A stretch of DNA of 64,000 bases, taken from assembly GCA_030562195.1 (NCBI GenBank), contig JAUJPP010000003.1:23653398-23717397 (forward strand). Reading direction: 5' to 3'. The stretch is from Nipponacmea schrenckii. Its lineage: Eukaryota; Mollusca; Gastropoda; Lottiidae. The notes under the pieces were generated by a model that had not been told where the DNA came from, did no database searches, and worked only from the letters and a program-made list of their open reading frames with translations. The position numbers and the translations under genes are program-made. Below are positions 1 through 13,000 of the stretch, piece after piece; the first letter of the stretch is position 1, and each line of letters begins with the position of its first letter.

Positions 1-3000
1 ATTAAAGGTATAAAATGTCTCTTTACAAAGACCAAATGAAATCAGCTAGAAACATAAACTGATAATGATAAAAAAATTACAATTTTAAAAGAAATCAGAC
101 AATAGAGTCAAGTGATTGACTGAGGTCAATTTTATTGATGAGAACATTATCAGCAGTTTAATGGCTTCTAGCCTGGTATATTGACCATAATCTTAGTTCA
201 TATTATTTCTAAATACTGCCCACCATTACAGGGGTTTACTAATAACTTTTATTCAAGTGTCACCATACCTTTTCATGGTCAAAAACATCAAACAAAATAA
301 AAATACAAATGTGAGTTTTATTGACCTTCGAATACCTGTTTTATTTTTGTATGATCCTTTTTTATTAGAAATATATTAATGAAGTGTTTTTCTACTTAAA
401 TCTTTAAATTTCACTGCCTGTGGCTCAACTGACTTAATCAACTATACAGCCTACCCTTAATCATTTCATATTTTGGATGTATAAAAGGTTTTGATTAACA
501 GATAAATTTTAACCCTTTAGTATGACTTTTAACAAAATGTCTGGAATGAGTAATTCCAGTAATAGACAGCCTCTTAGTAGTCTTAGAAACAATTGCTTGC
601 TATCCCAACTTAGTATCAAGAGGATATGCAGACACTTGGTTCAGAGGGACGGTTTTTCATACGAAATATATCAAACATGCAGGCCAAAATCTACCATTGA
701 ATCTACCCTTTTGAAAGGAAAAAACGCAGGATTATAGCTCATCTGAAGGTGACACTAAATCTTAAAAGTTCTATTTGAACACTCTATGACGTAAAGAACA
801 TAATCTAAAATACTGAAATTTCAAACTGAAAAAATAGAGGTAAGAATAATAGGGCCCTCTACAGACATCTCATGTTACAGGTCAACCCATGTCCATTCTA
901 ATCATTGTTCAAGTTGAAGGAGGGGGACATTGTACTGTAGAAAATTGAATAAAGGTGTGTTTAAGATTTGAAATAGTTGATTAAGATCTGTAGAACATTA
1001 GTTGACATTTTACTTTGACCTCTCTATTCATATCAATGGTCTTTCATGTTCTATTAATACCATTTTAATTCTATATTACCTCTAAATAAAGTCTTCAACT
1101 GATATCTGTACCTTAAAGGTCTGAAGGACACCACTTAACAGCAACAAATAGTACATTCTAAATTAAAACTTGAGGGTGAAAATGAACTTGATCAAAATTA
1201 AAGTGTTTCCAATCACTGATATAATTACATGAAAACAGTTAATTGGACTGAGATACCTGATGCCATCATAAGCCTCTAGTAGACAAGGTTCAGAAGCCAT
1301 AGACATATATATATATATATAATATAATTAAAAGATACCTGTATCAACCTTCAAAATAATTTTTTACTGCTGAAACATTGCTTATATCAGGTTTAAATAC
1401 ATTGCAGATGGAATGTTATGATTTTTACAGCATATATTTTTAACATAAAGTATAATTTGTGGTTTTTACATCTTCAAAGAAATATTTTTTCTGTTGAAAG
1501 GGAAAATGACTTGAAAAGATCATTAAAAATTAACAATAACACAAGAAAGAAAGATATGACTTGAAGGCAAATTGTGTAAATTAAATATGTCTTATCAGTG
1601 ATTGAATATAAACATGAATCAAACCATGGACTTATTATCCCTAGGGCAGAATATTTACATATCATTAAATACATATCTCATATATATTTTTACATGATAT
1701 ACATGTCTTTAAATAGAAAAAATATACAATCTCCGTAGTGCATGTTCTAAAAAAGCTATCAATGTACTAGTATTGAGCCACTTTTCACCTTCTTTGATTT
1801 ATAGATAAAAAAAATTTGCAAAATTGTCACATTAATTTCACTTTGAAGTTATACAAAATGTTCTTTGTAACCTTTTTTTCAAAACATTGTGAGTAGTTAC
1901 ACCAAAAGTAAGCCTTCTTTGGAAATAGGATGTCAATTGGGAAATCAATTCTTATCATATCATCAGTAAAATGTTAAAACTGGGTTTGATAATTTGCCAT
2001 TATCTTCATTGTCACCACCAATACTTTAGAAAAGTATACTGGTACACTCAATTTTCAAGAAAGTAGATATTTTTTTTAATTCACCATCAACATCACGAGG
2101 TTAGACATCTTCAAGCACACTCTTCAACAAGAATCACAATCAGTAAGTTTTCAAATCAAAGACAGGCCTGTCTGAAATGAGGGAGTAGGCTGACACTTTC
2201 CAAAGCAATGACTGATCTGAATACAAAACTGCAGAGAATTAAAACTTAGTGTGTTCTGTACATCCCAGATCCCTTTCTTCAATATCAATGTATTGTTTCT
2301 ATTATTGCGTTAATAATAAAATGACAGAGGTTATTGACCATCTATTATCATAAAGTGGGTAATATGACAGTAAGAGTGTCAGACCCCCAGCAGTCATTAA
2401 TGTGACCCCCAGCAGTGATTAAAGGACTCCTACAGTGTTCAATCTGTCAATGTAATAATCAATTCAGTCAAATAAAATACAGGTAATTATTAGAGGTGAT
2501 ATTATTAGATCACTAGATATAACATCTCTATTAGACTTGCTGCATTTAACACAATCTAGATAAAATAATATATCATAAGTAAGTAGGAGGGATTTTAGTT
2601 TGATTAACAGTTATCTAGCTCCTAATATGGTTGCTTTTAGCACACATACTCGGTATTGGTCTTAAGACACATCCTTGTACAGGCCTACCACATACCACAT
2701 ACTGTATCCAGAGGACCTCTGGCAGAGGGCTAATGGGGTATGATCTTAGTTGAAGTATTAAAACAAGTTGGTTCAAATAATTTTTTCAGAATAGCCTCCC
2801 CACCCCTCTCATGTTGAGTCTACACTGATAAGCCTTTTGAAACAACAATTTATATACCTAGACACAGGAATTTTTTTATTCTGGGGTGCAAGATACTTTT
2901 GTAATTTTATCCCATCCAGCACCTCATCACCAATGTTTAAATAACAGAGCACAATGTAAGACAAGTCTGTAGATTAAATTATTTTGTCCAGTTTTAACTT

Positions 3001-3557
3001 TTAAAAATATTTTGCCCTCTGCCCAAGACCCTGGTCTAAAGGCAGGCTGGTCACAGAGCACATAGATTTAAACAAGATGAATGAACAAACTTGTTTTTCT
3101 TAGAATTAAAATAAGAAAATATTTTTGCTGTTAAAAAAGTACTCAATGCATCAATTGTATAGAGATCTATCAAAACAGATCAAGAAACATACTCTGACTA
3201 TCACAAATAACTAGAAACCACATTTTCAAGTTCTGTTTTAATGTTTCTAAATCAGAAATACAGTAATGTATCACTTAAAATACTGGGAATGAATATTCTT
3301 TAAGTAGGCCTACTATTTTAAAAAAAACATTGACAATACATTGTAACAATTGTAATAAAATAATCTGTTTTTAATGGGCAACCTTTACGTCTGTTTTTTA
3401 CATCTAATCAAAGTGTGCATTGACCCTTACAGAGAAACTTCCGGATTAAAATTTGAACTGAATACGTTCCAATATAAATATTATTCACGACTCTTACTGT
3501 ATCACCTCATAAATTATTGACATTACTGAAATCAGAATACAATACAACTGCACTTAC
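1..3557. other. no recognised exon; intron or intergenic
   Basis: AT-rich sequence with no reading frame I recognise and no paired splice sites that extend the signal-peptide exon ending at 3558. It probably includes the first intron of that minus-strand gene. A short TA dinucleotide run lies at 1303-1321. Short open frames, for example on the plus strand at 522-737, lack recognisable domains. Confidence 0.5.
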
Positions 3558-3645
3558 CTAAATCAAACTTGACACCAGTAACTGTATAACTCCTCAATAC
3601 TGTTATAATCAAAACCAAAGTCAGGACTCGAATTTTCTCAATCAT
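3558..3645 (-). CDS. first coding exon with signal peptide, partial gene leaving the left edge
   Basis: On the minus strand an ATG at 3645 opens a frame that begins MIEKIRVLTLVLIITVL and reaches a strong splice donor (TTTAG followed by GTAAGT) after 29 codons plus one base. The exon therefore ends in phase 1. The N-terminus has a charged start, a hydrophobic core at about residues 6-17 and a polar region TVTG that could be a cleavage site, as in a secreted or membrane protein. The next residues are VKFDL. I do not recognise the protein, and I found no downstream exon between here and base 1, so the rest probably lies outside the window. The call rests on the signal-peptide pattern plus the consensus donor. 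A chance match is possible. Confidence 0.45.
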
Positions 3646-4149
3646 ATTTAGTCATCTTTATAGAAGACAAATTGGGCTGTTTATCCATTGACAGGTAAAA
3701 AGGAATTATTGTCAGGTAATAGTCGACTGTAACAATACATAATGTATAAAATATCACAGGTAGATCAAGTGTATTCCATTTTTATATTTCAACCAGTCCG
3801 TTTCTATTCCGATAAATCCAACTCTTTATTTTACTTTCTAGTCACTGTCATGTTACCTTCTTTACTCAACGGTAAAGGTATTGCTTTGAAGCCACGTGAC
3901 ATAAACAGTGTGGTTTGTGAATGGGGTGGAGTCGTTTTTAACTATTAAGCGCGGGAAAATAGGGAGTATAGTTAACCGATATGTTTTATACCTCAGAAAG
4001 TCGAAAAGTGGTGAATTCAACTTACAAGAATTCATCATTATATTGTCAGCATTATTCTCGGAAATCTGGATTAAAACTCCATTGTTAAAGTGATCCTGTG
4101 TCTTAGAATAAACATAAAATTTGAGTTCTCAAAATTGTCAATATGCGTA

Positions 4150-4385
4150 TATATTCATCAATGAACTTACCTAGTGTCATAAAGTAACAGAATTCCTCTA
4201 AAAATCTGGAAAACTCACAAAATTAAGTAATTATTGAAAAACGCTTAATCAATTTATTAAGCCTTTTGCAATATCAAATGCATTTTTATGGATAGTTAAG
4301 TTTTTTGGATTTATCGGATTATAAGGAATCTGTTATGTTATTTATGACATCAGGTATGTCTACTGGTAAAGATATATGACACGGT
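4150..4385 (-). repeat. dispersed repeat family A, copy 1
   Basis: Reverse-oriented copy of a sequence also present near 12130-12215, 33250-33512 and 48740-48960. Shared blocks are the segment around AGTAACAGAATTCC and AAAATCTGG, a short inverted pair around AACGCTTAAT, and the segment GGATTTATCGGATTATA followed by TTATGACA.CAGGTA. See copy 3 for the coding remnant that the family carries. Confidence 0.55.
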
Positions 4386-4849
4386 TACAATTTTATTTTC
4401 ATTCTAAGACGCCGTATCCCTTTAAATGCCCTGCCAAGTAAACAAACTCACTGAATAATAGTGAGAACTGAAAATGTTTCATATATTCTTCTATGATATC
4501 TGTTAAAAGTTGAATTTCAAAAAGAAGAGACAAAATGCATTTTTTCGATTACTGTAACCTAAAATATAAAAAAGGGTCGCAGAGGCCTATTGTCTTCTAT
4601 TTACTGCTCTACTTTCTATATGCCTACATTTCAAAATAATCCCCATTTAATTTATTCTGCTCTGTATATGCCCGGTGTAAAGGGACAAGTTCAACATTCT
4701 TTTGACAATCAAAAATTGTAAGCTAATCAGTAAATGTGTTCACAGCTCACTATCGAAATTCGAGATTACAAATTGATTTGTGTCTAGAATTACCAAGCGT
4801 TGGTTTAAAGTTAAAATAACGACTCGTAGTTTGACAGATTTCTGAACGA

Positions 4850-4935
4850 ATTATGTGATTTTCGGGCATTTTTGGAGGACTATTTTCATGAAATCAAGAC
4901 CACAAATTTCGAGACTCGAATATGGCGAATCCGTT
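4850..4935 (+). repeat. dispersed repeat family B, copy 1
   Basis: About 85 bp that match the reverse complement of 43140-43250. Shared blocks include TTTCG.GCATTT, ATTATTTTCA.GAAAT-like sequence, TCAAGACC.AAAT and GAATATGGCGAATC. There is no coding potential that I can see. Confidence 0.45.
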
Positions 4936-5398
4936 CCTTTATAACTTTAAAGTTAAAAATCTTTAAATGTTTAGAGCTTTTAGGATGAACAAACTACATA
5001 AAACTGTTTGGAATCTATGAAAGGAATCTAAGCATATTTTGTTGTTCTCAAAACAAGTGATCAGCTGAATGTGGCTATGCTGCTTTGAACAATGTAATGG
5101 TCAATATATGCCCATATATCATAATAAAAGATTTATTGTCGAGTGTCCCTATCACGTACAAAACATTTTATATTGTGTATTTACCCAAATTCTTTCCAAT
5201 CCTACGACCAGTCATACAGTTCAGGCGCTCTGAAAGCGGATGTCTTTCTCTTACCTAGTTCTTATTCAAGATATATCAGCACATGATTGCTGTATGAATA
5301 CGCTTTATCATGTATTGATTTCACTTCCAGGTGTCGTTTTGAATTTAGGGAAATAAAACCCTACCCTCCAATTTGGCTTTTATTAGTTATTTAGTTGG

Positions 5399-6206
5399 TA
5401 GGGCTGCAACGATTCACCGTAAAATCGGTGAATCGCGATTCGTTCCTGCTTATGGATGCATTTCGTTAGAAAAAAATAATCGCGATGCATCAGCACAATT
5501 CTGATATTTGATAACCTCCCTTCATTTTCCTATAAGAACCAAATTCCTTGCGTATTTAAAAAATTCTGTCGTTATAGGATATTAGAAATTTGTTTTTCAC
5601 GTTTTATTTGCAAAATAAATGATTTATTTTTGTTTATTGATGAATAAAAGACAACACCAAAAACATATGTTGCTATTATGCTTATTTAGTAGTTTTGTAA
5701 AACACATTATGTACTTCGTAATGTCTGTTTGCATAGTTATCAATAATCTTTTCCCAAATAGCAGTATGGAATTGCAGATGTAATTAATTTCGCCGTTGTG
5801 GTTGAAAACGTCAGTGCCAGTTTTATGGCACTGTTTAACTTACGCACTCTCCAACGTCCCGAAAAGCTAATTATAAATAGAAGGAATGGTCGGAATAGTC
5901 TGGAATTGGCTGTGAATATTCAGGACACATATAAGTAACCCTCTGCCAAGTTTCAAATCGATAGCTGTACGGGAAGTTGGGGGTGTGTAAGTAAAACAGT
6001 GCCGATGAAAACGGAGTGAGGCATGTACAAAAAGACTACTTGTGCCAAATATTGAAAAGTGTGTTTAAATATTAATATTAATATCAGTTTTCTCTTTCTG
6101 TTTCCTTTTAACAAAGAATCGCGATTTATTATCGCAATAAATCGTATCGACGCACGGGTATCGTTTAGTGTATCGAATCGCCAATTCAGGAATCGTTGCA
6201 GCCCCA
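5399..6206. mobile_element. non-autonomous hAT-superfamily DNA transposon
   Basis: The left end begins TAGGGCTGCAACGATTC. The right end, read as reverse complement, begins TGGGGCTGCAACGATTC, giving a 17-bp terminal inverted repeat with one mismatch. Both ends are flanked by the same 8-bp direct repeat TTAGTTGG (5391-5398 and 6207-6214), and 8-bp target duplications are typical of hAT elements. Subterminal motifs of the CGCGATTCG and AATCGCGATGCATC type occur inside. At 808 bp it has no transposase frame, so it depends on an autonomous relative. The identical target duplications suggest it is not very old. Confidence 0.85.
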
Positions 6207-6932
6207 TTAGTTGGAGATCGGCTGAAATCGTGACACAGCAAAGAGGACTGTCCTTACAAAAAGAAAACCTGAAAAAGTTGCCACGACGCAGGCCCCATGA
6301 TTTTGAGAGGTAATATTGCCTTCCCACGACAGTTATTCTACCTAATCTATAATATGTTCTTTAATAATGACTTTTGTTATACAATACAAATAATTTGTTA
6401 GCTGTCTGCAAATGAACCAAATTGCTACTAAATAAAATATGCACATCAAGGTACATAACTCTAGTTTTAGAACACAATTTTAATGGTTGTCATTATTGTC
6501 ATCTCATACCAAAAGATCTTTATTTTGTATACCCCATTTAGAGATAAAAACAAACTAGAAATGTATCCCAGAGAATTGAAAGTTGTGAGATCGAGTTCAG
6601 AAGACTTTATTATTAATGCAAGGGAGTTAACTACAATATACAGTTCAAACATTGATAAATGTCACTTTTCATTTTCTTCCATGCAGAAATAAATTTAGAT
6701 CAGAACAAGTTTTAATTACTTATATATATATATATATGGTATAATTGTTCAACTTTAAACAACAATGCTTAACACTGCTTATATTTAATGATAATGACTT
6801 TTTTTATGGATTACAACAATACTCGCACTCTTATCACATTCTATAAACCGACTGTTAGCACAGAAAGCCACATCTAAAAAGATTCACTCATAATCTTTGA
6901 CTTATTTCACCAGCAAAGTTAGGATATAGTCT

Positions 6933-6938
6933 TTTATT
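6933..6938 (-). promoter_or_regulatory. polyadenylation signal of MRPL19
   Basis: AATAAA on the minus strand (plus-strand TTTATT), about 85 bases past the MRPL19 stop codon. It is the first canonical hexamer downstream of the stop. Confidence 0.5.
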
Positions 6939-7021
6939 TTGCATAGTATTTGACAGTAGCCATTAGCACTATTAGCTTTTTGTTCTTAAGTTGGGGATAA
7001 ATTCACATATCTGTTGTGCAT

Positions 7022-10000
7022 TTACTTCTTTCCAAATGAAATATCTTTTTTACGCTTGGCATTAGCTCTGTCTATGTCTTTCTTACGCTGATACACTTCT
7101 TTCATAACATGGTCTGCTTCTTCAGCATTTATACTGTTTCTATACTGTTTCATTAAATCATATTTCTGCCATGGTTTTTGAGCATGAATTTTAGCTCTAT
7201 CATAGAATTTCTGAGGTAAAACCAACTCCTCGATACCTTGTAAATCCTGTCTTTCCCACCTCTCTAACCAGGGGCGAGGATTTAATTTGACCTGAATAAT
7301 AAAGAGTATTTTATCAGATATATATTATCATATATACAACCCTAAATGATGGTATGGATATATATAAAACTTCAAATGTTTTTTCCCTTATTACTGGTTC
7401 CACATTGTTGTAACCATAAACAATATTTGGAATATGTATGCAATATCAGCATCTGCTGGAAGCAAACCTTAACTTGTCATCTACCAACAACCTAGTTTGC
7501 CATATCAGCATCTGCTAGAAGCGAATCTTAACTTGTCATCTACCAACAACCTAGTTTGCCATATCAGTATCTGCTGGAAGCGAATCTTAACTTGTCATCC
7601 AACAACAACCTAGTTTGTCATTGCAGCATCTGCTGGAAGCGAACCTTAAGTTGTCATCTACTAAAAGCCTAGTTTGCCATATCAGCATCTGCTGGAAGCG
7701 AACCTTAACTTGTCATCTACCAACAATACCTAGTTTGCGACATTTCTAACTGAAACTTAATATTCTTATACTTAGATCTAATCTGAATCTACTTAATAAG
7801 CATGATTATTGTTCTGTACAATCACTAAGAATCATTTCAATACACCTTAACAATAATAATATATTACCTTCAATGGGTTTACTGGTATACCTGACCCTTT
7901 AGGTACAGGAACAGCTTCTGTATCAAATGAAAATGTGCTATATTCTAGGGGAGCATCACGTAAATAATATAAATGATTGTCTAATCGTTTCTCTAAAATT
8001 AATGTTTCTATTGATAAAATGGTAGGATCATACATTTCATACATTATTTCTACACCTGGAATAAAAATGTTTCATATTAAAATCACAATATCAATTATAT
8101 CATTATAAGCAATTAATTTCTTAAAATCATGTTCTTATGGAACTTAGACAAACCATATTATGCACTGTAGCTTTACATCTTATTTACTTTCTTGTACACA
8201 AAGTTCAGCTATTTGGAGACAACAAGTACAAAAAAATCTGGGTAATTTTTCAGGTATTTCCTGTTATAATCTTTTTAGAAACATTATTCTAGTGTTTTTT
8301 CATCCAACCTTTTGAAATTGCTTGCTGGTATTGCATGGATTCATATTTAAAAGAAAAGTCACCTACCCATTCCATCAACTACATTCCTTAAAATGAAGAA
8401 AGCTCTCAGTCCTATTCCACCTCTATCAATACAAATACCTACAAATCTACTTTCTTTAGAAGGTTCACTTTCATCTGCTATAGTTACAGCCATTATGGAA
8501 CCTAAAAGGTAAGTAAGATCAAAGATAGATAGCTTGCTAAGCTAGGTAATATATGCCCACTGGCAACACTGAACATGAATAATAACTCAAAAACAATTCA
8601 TTGAAAATTGTTATCACACTAAGATTAATAAAGATAGCTTGCCAGGCAAGGTAATATACGCCCACTGGCAGCATTGAATTTGAATAAAAAATTTTCAGTA
8701 AGGTAACAATTGGTGGAATGAAATATTCAACCTTCGCCATATACTTTTTTTAGGGTCTCTAGTTTCATTAAAGAATCCATAGAGAATTGTAGCCTGTAGA
8801 GTGAGCACGAGTTGCACCCTTTGGGTAATGAAGGACCGATGGACCGACAGGGCAATTACAATATACGCCCTTACTTACGTGTGGGCGTATAAAAATCAAA
8901 AGAATCCATAGAGAATTGTAGCCTGTAGAGAGAGCACGAGTTGCACCCTTTGGGTAATGAAGTGAAAAAAGCTAAGTCAGACATGATATTTCGGTGAAAA
9001 ATTATCCGATCATCACGAAAATCAATAGGGATCATCTTCATAATGACACTGACCCACAAAATAAAAATCAAAAGAATCCATAAAGAATTGTTGCCTGTAG
9101 AGTGAGCACGAGTTTCACACTATGGGTAATGGAGTGAAAAACACGAAGTCAGATGCGATATTTCGGTGAAAAGTTATCCGATCATCACGAAAATCAATAG
9201 GGATCATCTTCATAATGACACTGACCCACAAAAAAAAAATCAAAAGAATCCATAAAGAATTGTTGTTGCTTGTAGAGTGAGCACGAGCTGCACCCTAAAT
9301 CAATGAAGTGAAAAAAGCTAAGTCAGACATGATATTTAGGTGAAAAATTATCCGATCTTCACGAAAAATCGATAGGGATCATCTACATAATGACACTGAC
9401 CCACAAAATAAAAATCAAAAGAATCCATGAAGAATTGTAGTCTGTAGAGTGAGCACGAGGTAAATGTGAACGGACCGACACGGCGATTACAATATACGCC
9501 CTTACTAACGTGTGGGCGTATAAAAATCAAAAGAATCCATAGAGAATTGTAGCATGTAGAGTGAGCACGAGTTGCACCCTATGGGTAATGAAGTGAAAAA
9601 AGCTAAGTCAGACATGATATTTCTGTGAAAAATTATCCGATCATCTCGAAAATCGATCATCTTCATAATGACACTAACCCACAGAATAAATTTCAAAAGA
9701 ATCCATGAAGAATTGTTGCCTGTAGAGTGAGCACGAGTTTCACACTATGGGTAATGGAGTGAAAAACGCTAAGTCAGATGCGATATTTCGGTGAAAATCA
9801 ATAGGGATCATCTTCATAATGACACTGACTCACAAAATAAAAATCCATAAAGAATTGTTGTTGCCTGTAGAGTGAGCACGAGCTGCACCCTATAGCTAAT
9901 GAAGTGAAAAAAGCTAAGTCAGACATGATATTTAGGTGAAAAATTATCTGATCTTCACGAAAATCGATAGGGATCATCTTCATAATGACACTGACCCACA

Positions 10001-13000
10001 AAATAAAAATCAAAAGAATCCATGAAGAATTGTAGCCTGTAGAGTGAGCACAAGGTAAATGTGAACGGACGGACGGACCGACGACCGACAGGGCGATTAC
10101 AATATACGCCCTTACTTACGTGTGGGCGTATAAAAATCCATTGATAATTGCATCTTCTATTGGACCCACAATAAAATTTAAGTCAAGCGCAATAAATCAA
10201 AAAAAGTTTAAAGAGATAATAGGTGTTACAATTCACTCGACCTACAGCTAATATTTGTGTTTAATATTGACTATTGGTTAAATAAGTATGCATTCCACAC
10301 TTGATGAATTTTCAAAAAGCGAGAATAAAACTATATTCGGAATTCTTTAAAAAAGTGAGCAAGCGACGATTCCATTCAGTTTATACATACAAATATCATT
10401 ATGATTAATTTTGGCTGAATATTTTGTCAGTCTTGGAGTATTCATTCAAAATCATGTGAATTGCTTTTTCACGGTTTTCCGTGGATTCAAATATCTTACA
10501 TGACTATGTTAAGGTAAATTCAAGAGTAGAGGTCAAAGACGTGGGAAAACCACATGTTAAGAGTTACTTCCCTTTATAATTACAATTTGAACAGCGCTTA
10601 ATGGATGTATTAAGGGGGTTGACAACTCTAAACAAAAAACAAAAAATAGACGATTTCAACCACTTCTTTTCAAACTATCTGAAGTATTAAAATATCAATG
10701 GAAAGAGGGGACTTTCAGCTATCCAAAAATATAAAATGTATTTCTTTACGACATTTCAACTTTGAGAAATAGGGTATGAAAGATGAATGAAAAAAAAACC
10801 TCAATTATTCCCATAAAATTGGCATATCTACTGGGCTATTTAATATAGAAAGTTGGAATTTTGCACTACACAAGTCTACATGTATCACTACAACGTCACC
10901 TTGGCTTTTTGGATAATATTGTTTTGTTTTGAAGATATTGACAGAAATCAAAATTTTGCGAGTGGGTTTACGAAAATTTGAATTTTTAAAGATAATTTTA
11001 TTTTATTAAAAAAAGCCAACTCAAAGTAATAGAGGACATCGTAAGTTTTAGCTGAAGCCAAAGTTTGTAAAAATCGGATAAATTGTAAGCGAGATATGCT
11101 TTTGGAAAAATGGCATGAAACATGTAAACCTTACGTAATTAACGATCATGTTGTTAAAAGATTGTCTTTCATGCTGTAGTAATCTTTAAGCACCTTTTAG
11201 GCATCGATATGCACTGATAACCACATAATGATGACTTAGTACTCCAAAATGTCAACTGACAACGTAATTTGTATGTCTCCATAGAGGATTACCCCATTGT
11301 GTTCTATAAACAGATTATCTTTAAGGACCGATATCTGACATACTACTGAAGCGATTGAGCTAAAATATTTACTAGATGAGTTTTTTTCAATGCCAAATAG
11401 AATGGATATAAACTTAATGTGTTTCTTGATTGAAATACACCTCAAATGATAAGGTTGTCAAACCCCTTAAGTGTTTTATAATTAGAGACGGTTTCCTTCA
11501 TTAATTAGAGCCAAATTAAGCTTACTAATTGATTAATTGGGGTTTCTAATGAATAATCCATGTATTCTCAAGTTCAAAAGACCTATGTGGACGTAGAAAT
11601 GCTTGAGGAATCCATTTGACTCTAATCTGCTTTGAAACATTAAATTTAGACTCCATGTTTGTTCATGTGACCAAATAAGGTCATGTGAATGAAGGTGTAT
11701 AAGAATTGATTTTGTATTTTATTATATATGTGTTAAAACTTATTTAAATTCATTCATAATGTTTTTACAAAGTGATTTTTAAACGCTTTATTGCCTTTTG
11801 CTAGAGATAATAAATGGAATACCAAAATGCCATTGTTGTTATGAATGCATGCATACCTAACAACAACAGCGTCCGGTTTTGTACCGAATTAACAGACTGG
11901 ATAATCAAAAAAAAAAGATCAATGACAATTGAGACTTGACAAACATACCTATGGTAGTACCCTACAAAGGGAAATCCCATAATAAATAGCCTAATTACGA
12001 GTTAATTAAGCACTTGTGGGACCATCTGGTATTTTTCCCAGTCACTAGAACACCTCTACTTTCTATTGATATAACTATTACCGGTCCAATTATGTTATAA
12101 TATATATATGAAAATAAGGGAAACCAACTTTAACTACTTGATTTTGTGGATTTATCGGATTATAGAGAGATTTTGATGTATAGTTATGACACCAGGTACG
12201 TCGACGTATAAAGATGGACTTATGCAGAGGAAATCAAAAAGACATACCAACATAAAACTCTGGTATTTCTATGACCATTCTCCTCTGGTACATATCATTA
12301 CGTTCTAATCTCTCCCGGACACTATCTCGTCTGTTATAATCAGGATCAGGTAAAAATTCTGGGAACACAAATCTAAATAGAAATAATGTAACATCAATAC
12401 AAAGATTTACACAAAATCATCACTGGCACATTACAGTGTGCTTTACATAGCCATGTGCATGCCTCAAAATTTAAGGAAGATCCTTAAAAATACAAAAGAC
12501 TCTTGATTATTAAAAAGACTTAGTGTCTTGAGGGTGATAATGATAGATCTGTAAACTCTGAAGTCAAGATTGTTAAGACTATTTATAGTAGTTTATGTAA
12601 AGACCCTTCAGAGATGTAAACTTCACATTGTGAAGAATCTCCAAAAATTGTGCTTCCAGAAAAACTGTGTTAGCTTGAAAGAACAAAATTATGAAATATA
12701 TATATATATATAAATATATGTAAGAGAAATTAAAAAGATGCACAATATCAATCTATATGGGTCCTCTTTGAGAAAACTGTTATAATGAAAGCCCAGTGAT
12801 GTTCTGTAAGTTGATTCTAACCTGTAATCTGCTGGAACTTTTTCATATTGTGATTCTTCTGCTGTTTGGGCAGCCGGATGATTTATTAACTTTGATTTTC
12901 TGTGCTTTTCTACATTCTCTGGTTTCAAAGACAATCTTTTGGGCAGAAGATCTGCTAATGTTTTACGTCTACATTGCCAGAGTTGAATTGGGGCTGAAAG

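Noticed and set aside
522..737. 71-codon plus-strand frame with an ATG
   Set aside because: It is Ser/Asn/Leu-rich, matches no family and has no supporting signals.
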